A stretch of 64,000 nt of DNA from the NCBI GenBank assembly GCA_963737285.1, contig CAVTRT010000003.1:4030001-4094000 (forward strand). Reading direction: 5' to 3'. The DNA comes from Trebonia sp963737285. GTDB lineage: Bacteria > Actinomycetota > Actinomycetes > Streptosporangiales > Streptosporangiaceae. The notes below the pieces were generated by a model. That model saw nothing but the letters and a program-made list of their open reading frames with translations, made no database searches and had not been told where the DNA came from. Position 1 is the first letter of the stretch; every line of letters starts with the position of its first letter. This document shows, piece after piece, positions 8,727 to 16,902 of the stretch. The translations under genes and the position numbers were made by a program.

Positions 8727-9824
8727 ACGACCCGCTTCCTCGGCGTACTCCGCGACCGCATCGCCCTCGACCGGGCTGAGCCAGATCCCGGTCCGGGTCG
8801 TGCGCCAGATGCCCCTGTCGGCGCCAGCGCGCCTAGCCACACCGACCAAGGCGGCGCGCCGTCGATCACCTCCGCCGGGAACTGGGCGTACCTGCGCATT
8901 CCAGACACCAGGTCGGTACACCACACACCAGGCGACGGCGAGGGATCCGCCACCTGCCAGACCCCGTACCGCACATGCTCATGCCGCTCGATCGCCCGAG
9001 CCGCAAGCTTCGCAGGCGTCTGCGGGGCCGCGGCGAAGGCCCGGAGCGGGGTATCGGGCCCGCCGTCGTCCTCTTCCGCGTCGCCGGCTTCGCCAGTGAA
9101 GGGAAAAAGGACCGCCACCTCGGCCATGAGCGCGTCAGTCGCATCCCGCTCGGCGGGCCGCCAGCGCTCGGTCTTCTGCGCCGCTCGCTCATCGTCGATC
9201 CATTTGCCGATGATCGCGCCCCACCGAGTCCGCTTCGTGAACTCATCAACCGCGCGGTCCAGGGCATCGCTGCCTGAGCGGTCACGGTACCTGTCCAGGG
9301 CGGTCGTTTCCAGCTCACCGGGCACGGCTTGGACCTGCGCCTTCGCCAGGGCGCTGGCGTAGATGTCGGCCGCCAGCTCGTCGTCGGGATGCTCGCGGAG
9401 GTACGGTTCGATCAGCTCGCACGTCTCGCCCGGATGGTCCCGGCCTGTTGCCGAGCGGATCACCTCAAGCCGCCGCCCGGGATCGCGTGAAGCGTCCGTG
9501 GGCGAGCAGCTCGCGCACATAGCCGTGCTCGCCATCCTCGTCCCCGGCCAGATGCGCCGCCAGCGCGGCGACCGCGAGCGCGCCGATGCCGGGCGGTTCC
9601 GGCGCAGCGCCTTCAAGCAGGAGCCGCGCAGTCTCCGTGACCTCCTTGGCGGGAACGCCCAAGGACATCCGCACGCGAATCATGTCGGCGGCGAGGACCC
9701 TATCTGGAAATTCCGCGACGAGAATCCCGGCGATGTCCGCTGGGCTGGCCGACGGGTCCATCAGCTGGTCATAACGTTCGGCTGACTGTCGCTGACGCGC
9801 GGCGACGCCGGGCCTGCAGGACAT
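8685..9824 (-). pseudogene. Conserved helical protein of unknown function, broken by two frameshifts
   Basis: Protein-like sequence runs through three pieces on the minus strand. Frame A (9824 to about 9480) reads MDPSASPADIAGILVAEFPD and continues as a helical region. Frame B (about 9510 to 8830) reads PGETCELIEPYLREHPDDEL through GVWCTDLVSGMRRYAQFPAE. Frame A returns at about 8830 with DRGIWRTTRTGIWLSPVEGD. The second shift lies near 8825, where frame B WLGALAPTG gives way to frame A RAGADRGIW. The two shifts compensate. The family is not firmly recognised; SEC-C-associated actinobacterial proteins are one possibility. The start is uncertain (ATG 9824, or at MDPSASP). Confidence 0.55.
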
Positions 9825-10139
9825 TCAGCTCAGCATCGCTGCCAGCTGGTCGGCGCGTACATCACGCCGGGCGACGGGGAGGCCGGGGCGTGGGTCACCT
9901 TCCCGCCACCCGCCGCCCAGGTGTCGGCCTATCTTGACTGGTCAAAGCGCATTCCGGCGGTAGGTGCCCGCATCTCGCCCCGCGAGACCATCAGCATCAC
10001 CCTCGGGATCGAGCCAACAACCACGACCGGCTCCAGCACCTCCGACGTCGAGGTGCTCTACCACGACGGCGGCAGCCGCTTCGAGCTGCGCACAAACCTC
10101 GCCCTAAAATTCAAGGTCCCGCCCGCACGCTGCTCCTGA
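9786..10139 (+). pseudogene. Headless fragment of a hypothetical protein
   Basis: The frame is open from 9786 to the TGA at 10137-10139 and reads protein-like from about 9843: QLVGAYITPGDGEAGAWVTF, later VEVLYHDGGSRFELRTNLAL. The only in-frame start is the GTG at 9921, which falls inside the protein-like part, so the 5' end is probably lost. The break lies next to the start of the divergent frameshifted gene at 9824. The family is not recognised. Confidence 0.4.
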
Positions 10140-10167
10140 ACAGCAGTGCCCCGGAAGATTGAACTAG

Positions 10168-10210
10168 GAGACGGGAAAGGCCAGGTGAGGCACCTGGCCT
10201 TCCCCGTCTC
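10168..10210. terminator. Long hairpin between convergent genes
   Basis: Arms 10168-10187 and 10191-10210 pair over 20 bp with one mismatch (core ACGGGAAAGGCCAGG), with a 3-nt loop. There is no U-tract, as is common in actinobacteria. It lies between the plus-strand fragment ending at 10139 and the minus-strand coupling ATPase ending at 10229, so it could terminate both. Confidence 0.75.
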
Positions 10211-10228
10211 GCGGCTGTCTGATGGTCG

Positions 10229-12169
10229 CTATCGGGTGCGGGGATGGGTTCGTGGTGGGCCGAAGGCCTCGGTGAACGCTGTTGGGGCCTCGGGTGGGGT
10301 CGTGCTGGTTTCGGGGGCCTTAGGGGCAGGTGGCGGGTGCGGCACGCTTTCGATGGCGGGCGGCGTGCTCGGCAGCGGCTCGGTGTCGGTGGGCACCGAA
10401 TAGCGGGGGTGCGTGCTGGCGGGTGGCAGGGCGGGAGCGGGCCCGCGCCAGGAGACCTGGTGCGGCCAGGTAGCGGGCTCTGCGCTGGGCAGTGCCAGCA
10501 TGCCGGGATCGGGTGGCCCGGCGCTGGCGCCGTCCTGGGCGGGGGGCTTGATGTGCAGGTAGGTCACGCCGCCCTGGTAGATGTAGGCGGCCTGGCCGAC
10601 GTCGAGGCGGCGGATGATGCTGGGGTCGACGACGGGCTGCGGGCGGGTGGTGGACGCGCCGGCGGGCAGCCAGGTGTGCGGTCCGGCCAGCAGTCGGGTG
10701 GTCGAGACGGTGACGCGGGTGCCGGCCAGGTCGGCGGCGGGCTCGGGGCGGGGGGTGCGCAGCAGCCAGATGCCGCCTTCGGCGGTGGAGGCGACGCGGT
10801 AGCGGTCGTCGTCGGTGTGGCCGAGCCCTTCCCAGGACTGGGCGGTGACCTGGACGGCCAGGCCGAGGGAGCGGGCGCGCTCGTACAGCCGCCAGATGGG
10901 CAGGCGGCGGCTGACCGAGGAGAACTCGTCGACCGACAGCAAGATCTCCCGCTGGCTGGACAGGGCGAAGGCGGCGAGCAGGTCGGTCAGGGCGCGGGCC
11001 TGGGCCTCGGCGACGGCGGGCTCGGCGGTGCCCTCCAGGGTGCAGTACCAGGCGTCAGCGTCGCCGAAGCTGCCGCCACCGTCCAGCCCTGGCCCCAGCC
11101 GCCGCCACAGCGCCCGGAACCGCAGCGCCACGTCGTCGATGCCCTTGCGGCCCGAGCGGGCTGCCGCCGCGGCGGCGGGGTTGCCGGCCGTGGTGTAGGC
11201 GGCGGCCAGCCAGCTGGCGTCCAGCCGCGCCAGGAAGTCCGCAGAGCCCGAGGGCGGGCCGGGCGGCGCGCCGACGGCGAGGGCCACGAGGGACTCCATG
11301 ATGTCGGCGTAGTAGGCGGCGCCGCCGGTGCCGTGCTCGATCAGGTCCAGCAGCGCGGTGACCAGCTGGGCGGGCGGCAGTGCCCACAGCGACAGCGGAG
11401 TCGCCGGCCAGGAGGCGACCACAGCCGCCCCGGCGTCGTAAAGGACCTGGCGGGCGCGGGCGTCGACCTGGCGGGAGCTCTCGCCGCCCTTGCAGTCCAG
11501 CACGACCAGCAGCGGCAGGCGTGCCTCGCCGCTGTCATGCCGTTGCAGGCCGCCGGCGATGAACGCGGCCCACAGCCGCAGCAGCAGCGTCGTCTTGCCG
11601 GTGCCGGTCGAGCCGATGACGACCTGGTGGGAGCGCAGCCGCTCGTACGGGATGACCGTCACCCGCCGGGCCCGGTGGCCCACCGTGCGGATCGTCGCCC
11701 CGGCCACCACGGCGCCATCAGGCCGCAGCAGGGGCAGCGGCCACCGCGTGGAGGTGGCGATCGCCCGGGCGGTGCGGGCCTCCCGGGTCCACAGCCGGGC
11801 GTCGAACCGGGCCGGGGAGCCGGGGTGCGCCCCGCCGGTGCCGGCCTCCATCCGGAACCGGCGCCGCGCCCAGGCCGTGCCCGCGGCCAGCAGCCCGGCC
11901 GGGATGGCCAGCGGGGCGATGATCAGCACGGCGACCGCCAGGTGGCCGTGCGTGGCGTCCAGCTCCATGAGCCGCCAGCCGCGGTAGGGGGCCACGGCCA
12001 GCCGCAGCCACCACGGGGCGGGGTCCGGGCCGGGCAGCCCGGCGGGCCGCCAGGTGGCCGCCCCCAGCCAGCCAGCCGCCAGCGGCGAGCACCACGCCGC
12101 GGCCAGGTACAGCCGGCGCGGCGGCCACCCCCGCCACCAGGCCAGCGTGTAGGCGACGGCCGCGATCAC
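10229..12169 (-). CDS. VirD4/FtsK-like conjugative coupling ATPase of an actinobacterial ICE
   Basis: 646 residues. Hydrophobic segments lie near residues 1-40 and 75-100, then a cytoplasmic ATPase with P-loop GSTGTGKTTLLLR and Walker B-like LLVVLDCKGG. A second acidic motif, ILLSVDEFSSVSRR, is followed by LAVQVTAQSWEGLG, typical of TraG/VirD4-type coupling proteins. The C-terminal about 100 residues are Pro-rich and probably disordered. Such ATPases move DNA through the membrane during conjugation. The start used is the GTG at 12169, which overlaps the stop of a 39-codon ORF as GTGA. Last gene of the minus-strand transfer operon. Confidence 0.8.
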   Translation of the reverse strand: MIAAVAYTLAWWRGWPPRRLYLAAAWCSPLAAGWLGAATWRPAGLPGPDPAPWWLRLAVAPYRGWRLMELDATHGHLAVAVLIIAPLAIPAGLLAAGTAWARRRFRMEAGTGGAHPGSPARFDARLWTREARTARAIATSTRWPLPLLRPDGAVVAGATIRTVGHRARRVTVIPYERLRSHQVVIGSTGTGKTTLLLRLWAAFIAGGLQRHDSGEARLPLLVVLDCKGGESSRQVDARARQVLYDAGAAVVASWPATPLSLWALPPAQLVTALLDLIEHGTGGAAYYADIMESLVALAVGAPPGPPSGSADFLARLDASWLAAAYTTAGNPAAAAAARSGRKGIDDVALRFRALWRRLGPGLDGGGSFGDADAWYCTLEGTAEPAVAEAQARALTDLLAAFALSSQREILLSVDEFSSVSRRLPIWRLYERARSLGLAVQVTAQSWEGLGHTDDDRYRVASTAEGGIWLLRTPRPEPAADLAGTRVTVSTTRLLAGPHTWLPAGASTTRPQPVVDPSIIRRLDVGQAAYIYQGGVTYLHIKPPAQDGASAGPPDPGMLALPSAEPATWPHQVSWRGPAPALPPASTHPRYSVPTDTEPLPSTPPAIESVPHPPPAPKAPETSTTPPEAPTAFTEAFGPPRTHPRTR

Positions 12170-12285
12170 CGTCGCCGGCGCCGCAACAGCCCGGCAGCGG
12201 TCGCAGCCAGGCGCGCCACCGCGAGCCCGGCTTCGGGGCTGCTCGCGCGCCGAGAGGGCTGGCGCCTGTCAGCACCCCAGGTCAT
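12166..12285 (-). CDS. 39-codon linking ORF (relay peptide or shifted 5' end of the coupling ATPase)
   Basis: The ATG at 12285 overlaps the stop of the upstream relaxation gene as ATGA, and the stop at 12168-12166 overlaps the GTG of the coupling ATPase as GTGA. The peptide starts MTWGADRRQPSRR and ends GLLRRRRR. Both junctions are perfect translational-coupling overlaps, which suggests that ribosomes pass through it. It may be a real small peptide. It could also be the true N-terminus of the ATPase separated by a 1-bp indel. Confidence 0.45.
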   Translation of the reverse strand: MTWGADRRQPSRRASSPEAGLAVARLAATAAGLLRRRRR

Positions 12286-13112
12286 GACTGCCACCCCCGC
12301 TTCGCGGTGTTCAGCCGCATCGCGGACTCCGGCAGGTCATGGACCTCGATCCGCGCGGCCAGCGGTGAGCCGACCTCGGCGCGGGCGTTAAGGACGGTGC
12401 GAACCGCGACCGGCGAGCAGGCATACACCAGCCGCGCGTACCGGGGCGCCACGCCCGCCATGGCGGCCGGGGCCGGGCCGTAGTCAGCGGTCCGGGCCAG
12501 GGCCTCGCCCATGATCTGGGCGGTCCGCTCGACGGACTTGCGGGTGAGCTCGACCTCCACCGCCCAGATCTGGCCCGCCCACGGCGAGCCGCTGCCGGCC
12601 GGCCAGTGCACCTCCCCGTCCGGCACGTGCGCCGAGCGCGCGGGGAACTCAAGGCCCGACAGGATCGACCGCTCCGCCCGCCACCACGCGCCACCGTCGC
12701 GGAACGCGGCCGTCTGCTGGATCGCGAGGCGGACGTCGGTCGCCGCGTGCGTGTGCCGCAGGGTTTGCGTTGCCGGCTTGACCAGCTTTGTCCGCAGCCC
12801 GCAGGCATCCAGCCCCTTGCGGGTCGCCCAGGCCCATGGCTCCCCCAGGCTCAGCTCCCCGGTCTCCGCGAAGCCGGCCGCACGCCACCGGGCGACCAGC
12901 TCCCGGGCACTGCCGGCAGGCTCTCCCCTGTCGGCGAGCAGGACCGCGAGCTGGTCCAGCTGGACTCCGTACATCTGCGCGACGAAGCCCAGTAGCGCCG
13001 CGTCCGGCCCCGTGAGGATTCCCTCCCCGGGCGGCGGGTAGTGGGCGGGGCTGGGCGGGCCGGAGTCCATGGCGTCGTCGAAGGCAGCAGCGCTAGGCAT
13101 CATCGCCGTCAC
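12282..13112 (-). CDS. Replication-relaxation family protein
   Basis: 276 residues. The N-terminal half reads as a winged helix (LDQLAVLLADRGEPAGSARE, then WAWATRKGLDACG). The C-terminal half has the Replic_Relax pattern: conserved HTHAATDVRLAI, WRAERSIL, HVPDGEVHW and WAVEVELTRKSVERT. The D...ExE arrangement resembles a nuclease-like fold. Proteins of this family accompany rolling-circle or conjugative elements in actinobacteria, but their activity is not well established. The start overlaps the upstream 125-residue gene by 20 bp. Confidence 0.8.
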   Translation of the reverse strand: MTAMMPSAAAFDDAMDSGPPSPAHYPPPGEGILTGPDAALLGFVAQMYGVQLDQLAVLLADRGEPAGSARELVARWRAAGFAETGELSLGEPWAWATRKGLDACGLRTKLVKPATQTLRHTHAATDVRLAIQQTAAFRDGGAWWRAERSILSGLEFPARSAHVPDGEVHWPAGSGSPWAGQIWAVEVELTRKSVERTAQIMGEALARTADYGPAPAAMAGVAPRYARLVYACSPVAVRTVLNARAEVGSPLAARIEVHDLPESAMRLNTAKRGWQS

Positions 13113-13470
13113 CCCCCGGCAGTTCCCCGATGGCCCGCCATCCGGCCAGCACCTCGCGAAGGTAAGACAGCGGGTCGTCGTCTCCCCTCGCCTGGGCGGC
13201 CAGCGCGGCGCGGATGGCCGAGACCAGGTTCGCCCGGTCCAGGCGGGCCCCGGCCAGCTCGGCGGTCAGCCGCGCGACCACCGACCCCAGTGCGGGCACG
13301 TCGGCCAGCGCCCGGTCCACTTGCTGCCAGAAGTCGCCCAGCGACGAGATGGTGGCCGCGAACCCGGCCACCATCTGCCGCGCATGCTCGTTGCGGACGT
13401 ACACCGCGACCATGTTGATGCCAGCGCCTGGCATCTCCTCGTCATTGCCGGGGGCTACCCAGATTGCCAT
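13093..13470 (-). CDS. Hypothetical ICE protein, 125 residues
   Basis: ATG at 13470 with GGAAGGAAG just upstream. The sequence is mostly helical: a hydrophobic-patterned centre (MVAGFAATISSLGDFWQQVD), then a charged C-terminal helix and a GDGDDA tail. There is no signal peptide or membrane segment. It sits between the 47-residue Cys peptide (7-bp gap) and the relaxation protein, and is known only as part of this transfer operon. No function can be assigned. Confidence 0.65.
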   Translation of the reverse strand: MAIWVAPGNDEEMPGAGINMVAVYVRNEHARQMVAGFAATISSLGDFWQQVDRALADVPALGSVVARLTAELAGARLDRANLVSAIRAALAAQARGDDDPLSYLREVLAGWRAIGELPGGDGDDA

Positions 13471-13477
13471 GAGCGCG

Positions 13478-13621
13478 TCACTTCCTTCCCCGACGAAGGC
13501 GGACCAGGGTCTTATGGGTGCGCCAGGCCCGGCGCCGCAGCCAGTGCGACCGGGCCACGCACTTGCGGCAGCCCGATTCCGTGCAGTGCGGCACGGGACG
13601 AGTCCTGCTGCGGGCGCTCAC
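13478..13621 (-). CDS. 47-residue basic peptide with a Cys cluster
   Basis: GTG at 13621 overlaps the stop of the upstream membrane-protein gene as GTGA. The sequence has HCTESGCRKC near residue 12, a compact three-Cys plus His site that could hold a metal, and a strongly basic C-terminus (LVRLRRGRK). The stop is 7 bp before the next gene, which uses GGAAGGAAG inside this ORF as ribosome binding site. Spacing and coupling support it as a real gene. The family is unknown; DNA or metal binding is a guess. Confidence 0.5.
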   Translation of the reverse strand: MSARSRTRPVPHCTESGCRKCVARSHWLRRRAWRTHKTLVRLRRGRK

Positions 13622-13824
13622 TTGCCGATCTCCCTGCCATCAGTGCGGGCCCCGACCAGGACCCGCCGGGAAAGCGCCCCGCCGCGCTCGCCATGGGCTT
13701 CCGACAGCGGCGCCCGGGCGGTCCTGCGCATGCTGATGATGAGCAGGATGAAGGCCCCGAACGCGGCACCGGACAGGAATACGATAATGCCGAAGATAGC
13801 GATGACGGAAAGCGCTGGAATCAT
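13618..13824 (-). CDS. Small single-pass membrane protein of the ICE operon
   Basis: 68 residues from ATG 13824, with AGGGG about 8 bp upstream; a longer frame from 13917 is less likely because it crosses the repeat region. One long hydrophobic segment (ALSVIAIFGIIVFLSGAAFG) is followed by a basic cytoplasmic-type tail. First gene of the minus-strand transfer operon. The 11-bp repeat array lies immediately upstream. Confidence 0.6.
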   Translation of the reverse strand: MIPALSVIAIFGIIVFLSGAAFGAFILLIISMRRTARAPLSEAHGERGGALSRRVLVGARTDGREIGK

Positions 13825-13913
13825 CGCTTCACCCCTGCGCTGTGAATGTTGTCCCGGATACCGGGCCGAATGTTTTCCATGCCTGCTATTCCACCGGGAA
13901 TGCGGCTCCTTTC

Positions 13914-13980
13914 CCATGCATTACCAGTGCACATTCAGTGCAAGACCAGTGCAACAACGATGCAACCTTGGCGCAGTGCA
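13914..13980. repeat. 11-bp-spaced CAGTGCA direct repeats upstream of the ICE operon
   Basis: CAGTGCA or close variants start at 13914 (CCATGCA), 13925, 13936, 13947 and 13958 (CGATGCA), each exactly 11 bp after the previous one; a further copy is at 13974. Spacing of one helical turn on the same strand is typical of iterons or operator arrays for a multimeric regulator. The array lies 90-160 bp upstream of the first transfer gene (13824, minus strand). Confidence 0.7.
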
Positions 13981-14025
13981 CAGCCCCCGCTTTCCCCGCT
14001 CTAATTAACGAGCAGTAACCTCGCG

Positions 14026-14102
14026 GATGCCGGTCGGGAACGGGGCGGATGCTGGTCGGATGCCGGTCGGATGCCGGTCGGATGCCGGTCGGGAACGGGG
14101 CG
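14026..14102. repeat. 11-bp GATGCCGGTCG tandem repeats
   Basis: Units GATGCCGGTCG occur at 14026, 14059, 14070 and 14081, with a variant GATGCTGGTCG at 14048. Two identical spacer units, GGAACGGGGCG, sit at 14037 and 14092. Seven 11-bp blocks are therefore in perfect register. The period equals that of the CAGTGCA array 50 bp away but the sequence differs. From here to 14381 no gene is seen; only a spaced pair of CTGGACTCGCAGGCG (14173 and 14191) stands out. Confidence 0.8.
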
Positions 14103-14381
14103 GTCAAGGCCGTAGCAGCGCGGGTAGGCTGGTGGGCGGCTTGGTCCGGGACGCTGACTTGCGTGTCCGCGCCTGGACTCGCAGGCGGGGCTGGACTCGC
14201 AGGCGCGGGATTGCCGGCGGCGCCGCCCTGGGCAGACTCACCTGGATATCGACGGGGACGAGGTGCCGGTCGCCACGGAAGATGACCTGAGGCAACATTG
14301 TGCTCAGGTACCGGTCTCCCGCCTCAGCGGCCCGGTCAGCCCCGCCCGGCCCGGCAAGCGCGCCAGACAGGAGTTTTTTCA

Positions 14382-15230
14382 ATGATCGCTACCCTCGTGA
14401 TCTTCCTGCGGGAAGGCATCGAGGCCAGCATGATCGTCGCGATCTTGCTCGCCTACCTTAACCGGATAGGCCAGCGAAAGTACTTCCGCGACGTGTTCAT
14501 CGGCGTCGGCGCCGCGCTGCTGCTGGCCGCTGGCGGTGGCGTCGCGGCCTACCTGACGATTCGCCAGTACGACGGGTCGCGCGTCCAGACGATCTTCGAG
14601 ACCGGCACGTACCTGCTCGCCGCCGTGGTGCTGACCTACATGACGTTCTGGATGCAGGAGCACGCCCGCAAGCTGTCTGGTGAGCTCCGTGCTCGCGTGG
14701 ACGCGGCGATGAGCGGCAAGGCACGGACCGGCCTCGCGCTGCTTGCCTTCCAGGCGGTTGGCCGCGAGGGCCTGGAGACGGTGGTGTTCACCCTCGCGAT
14801 CATCTTCTCGACGTCCACGCAGGGAGCCCTGCTCGGCGCGGTGATCGGCCTGGCCGGGGCGCTCGCGGTCGCGTTCTTCATCTACCGGCTCGGCAACAAG
14901 CTCAACCTGAGCCGCTTCTTCACGGTCATCGGCGCCCTGCTGATGTTCTTCGCCGCCGGACTGCTCGCCGACGCGGTGGAGAACCTGCAGCAACTCGGTT
15001 GGGTGAACGTCCTCGCGAGCCCCATGTGGCACACCGCCGCGATCCTCAGCGAGGGCAGCACGCTCGGCGACATCCTGCACACGTTCTTCGGCTACGCCGA
15101 CAGCCCGACCCCGCTGCAGCTTCTGGTTTACCTTGCCTACCTGGGCACGGTGCTGGCGCTCTTCCTCCGCATGGGCCGGCGCCGCCGCGCCCCCGCCGCG
15201 TCGTCGGCGGTCCCGACCCCGGCCGCCTGA
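14382..15230 (+). CDS. efeU: FTR1/EfeU-type iron permease
   Basis: 282 residues from ATG 14382 with CAGGAG upstream (14368-14373). About seven membrane segments. Both glutamate motifs of the family are present: FLREGIEASMIV near the N-terminus and QAVGREGLETVVF near residue 125. They form the iron path in FTR1-type permeases. In the Efe system EfeU works with periplasmic EfeO and the peroxidase EfeB; neither is nearby, so it may act alone or with partners elsewhere. The C-terminus is a basic, Ala/Pro-rich tail. No iron-regulator box was recognised. Confidence 0.9.
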   Translation: MIATLVIFLREGIEASMIVAILLAYLNRIGQRKYFRDVFIGVGAALLLAAGGGVAAYLTIRQYDGSRVQTIFETGTYLLAAVVLTYMTFWMQEHARKLSGELRARVDAAMSGKARTGLALLAFQAVGREGLETVVFTLAIIFSTSTQGALLGAVIGLAGALAVAFFIYRLGNKLNLSRFFTVIGALLMFFAAGLLADAVENLQQLGWVNVLASPMWHTAAILSEGSTLGDILHTFFGYADSPTPLQLLVYLAYLGTVLALFLRMGRRRRAPAASSAVPTPAA

Positions 15231-15269
15231 CCCCGGCGTCAGCGCAGCAGGCCTTCGCCTTCGCGGATC

Positions 15270-15308
15270 GATCATGTGGCTGAGATTTCTCACCTCAGCC
15301 ACATGATC
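15270..15308. terminator. 15-bp perfect inverted repeat downstream of the iron permease
   Basis: Arms 15270-15284 and 15294-15308 (GATCATGTGGCTGAG and its complement) pair perfectly around a 9-nt loop, 40 bp after the efeU stop. A strong hairpin without a U-tract, probably a terminator. A regulator site is the alternative, because it lies about 250 bp before the sigma-factor gene. Nothing else is seen in 15231-15561. Confidence 0.65.
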
Positions 15309-15561
15309 CGCCCAGCCGGCCGGCTCGGCGGACTACCTGACGGCCGCCCCGCAGACAGCACGCGATCATGAAATCCGGCGAGCGTGCAGGCTGGCGGCGC
15401 CTGCCCTCGATCGCCCGCGAACCGCGCCCCGCCACCCTGGCCTCCGCCGCTCACCTGACCGCGATGTAACCGGGCGCCGGTCCCGTAGGTATTCACGGTG
15501 ACGGGCCGGAGCAGGCGGCCACAAATCCAGGAACATAGAGAAATAAGGAGCGTGGGCGCAG

Positions 15562-16056
15562 TTGGACCGTGAGGAGTTCGCCAGCTTCTACGCCGGCGCC
15601 TTTCACCGGCTGGTGGGCCAGCTGCATGCCATGACCGGCGACCTTACCGAGGCACAGGACGCGGTGCAGGAGGCCTTCACCCGTGCCTGGGCACGCCGGG
15701 GCAAGATCGACAAGCAGCAGGCACCGGAAGCCTGGATCCGGGTCACCGCGTGGCGAATCGCGTCCTCCCGGTGGCGGCGCGCCCGCAACGGCGACCGGCT
15801 GATGGCGCTGGCGGCCACGCCCGAGTCCGTCGCCGGGCCGTCACCCGACCGTGTCGCCTTCGCGCAGGCGCTACATCGGATACCACCCGAACAGCGCCGG
15901 GCGCTCGTCCTCTATCACGTGTGCGACCTGACGGTGGACCAGATCGCGGCCGAGACCGGCGCGCGGGTCAGCGCGGTCAAGGCCCGGCTGGCTCGCGGAC
16001 GCGCCGCGCTGGCGCCCCACCTGAGCGAGACCGCCGGGCACTCAACCAGCAACTAA
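15562..16056 (+). CDS. ECF-type RNA polymerase sigma factor
   Basis: 164 residues. Region 2: FYAGAFHRLVGQLHAMTGDL and the DAVQEAFTRAWAR segment. Region 4: RIPPEQRRALVLYHVCDLTV followed by a helix-turn-helix (VSAVKARLARGRAAL). Length and layout fit small ECF sigma factors of the SigE/Sig-70 type found in actinobacteria. The only possible start is TTG 15562, because an in-frame TAA lies at 15544-15546; AAGGAG is at 15545-15550. It is followed after 14 bp by a membrane protein that is probably its anti-sigma factor. Confidence 0.9.
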   Translation: MDREEFASFYAGAFHRLVGQLHAMTGDLTEAQDAVQEAFTRAWARRGKIDKQQAPEAWIRVTAWRIASSRWRRARNGDRLMALAATPESVAGPSPDRVAFAQALHRIPPEQRRALVLYHVCDLTVDQIAAETGARVSAVKARLARGRAALAPHLSETAGHSTSN

Positions 16057-16070
16057 CCAGGAGGCGCTAA

Positions 16071-16718
16071 ATGTCCGACCTCACCACCGAACTACGGCAG
16101 ATGGCCGACGAGGCCCAGCAGGCCAGGCCGCGGGCCGTTGCCGAGATCCTGCAAAACGGAGACCGCAGGCGACGGCGCACGCTTGCCAGGCGGTCAGCGG
16201 CAGGACTGTCGGCGGCCGCCGCCGTCGCGGCCGTGGTCGTTACCGTGACCGCGATGCAGCCGGGCGCGCAGGAGGCCCATCCGCCAAGCGCGCAGGCAGC
16301 CCGGCAGCAGCCGCAGCGAGCTCACCTGCTGCCGCAGGAGGAGCAGCAGCGAGCTCAGCTGACTGACTGGACTGTAACCAGGAAGGCCGACGGCAACATA
16401 TCGCTCACCATCCGCAAGCTTGGCGACACGGCCAGCCTGCAGCAGACACTGCGTGCCGATGGTGTCCCGGCCAGCGCACTGATCGAGGGCCAGGCGAACC
16501 CGTGCCACGTCTACGGCACGTCCGACATGACGAGCGTGGTGAGTGGCTTCACTGCCACCGAGACGTCGGACTCCGCTGCCATGATCATCCATCCCTCGGC
16601 GCTGCCGAGTGGCGTAGGCCTGCAGTTCATCGCCTCGCCTAACTTCGGCGAGCCGGGCCACTCGGGAGACCTCACCGTCCGTCCGGTTGAGGTGAGCTCG
16701 GCGTGCACGGGAAGTTAG
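16071..16718 (+). CDS. Single-pass membrane protein, probable anti-sigma partner
   Basis: 215 residues, ATG with AGGAGG just upstream. The cytoplasmic N-terminus (residues 1-40) is basic toward its end. One membrane segment of about 20 residues follows (AAAAVAAVVVTVTAM), then a Gln/Ala-rich linker and an extracytoplasmic domain with two Cys (NPCHVYG, SSACTGS) that could pair. No zinc-binding anti-sigma motif is visible, so the assignment rests on position directly after the ECF sigma gene and on topology. Confidence 0.65.
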   Translation: MSDLTTELRQMADEAQQARPRAVAEILQNGDRRRRRTLARRSAAGLSAAAAVAAVVVTVTAMQPGAQEAHPPSAQAARQQPQRAHLLPQEEQQRAQLTDWTVTRKADGNISLTIRKLGDTASLQQTLRADGVPASALIEGQANPCHVYGTSDMTSVVSGFTATETSDSAAMIIHPSALPSGVGLQFIASPNFGEPGHSGDLTVRPVEVSSACTGS

Positions 16719-16902
16719 GCTCCCAGTTACACGCAAGTGCTCACCGGTCTCAGCCGCGACTCGGGCGGAACACGTCTGCGGCCCTGGTACTACAGCAGCG
16801 GGCCGCGACCTTTGGTGCGGCATGGCCTGGCGTCCGGCCCGGCGCCACTCACATCCCCGTCCACCGCGCCGGCTTCCAAAGTCGACTGCAGGCGACCGCT
16901 CA

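Noticed and set aside
10244..12391. 715-codon open frame on the plus strand opposite the coupling ATPase
   Set aside because: Composition is Gly/Ala/Arg/Gln-rich with no motifs. It is the antisense shadow of a gene with clear Walker motifs.
13886..14290. Short frames on both strands across the 11-bp repeats
   Set aside because: They simply translate the repeats; no start site or homologous pattern.
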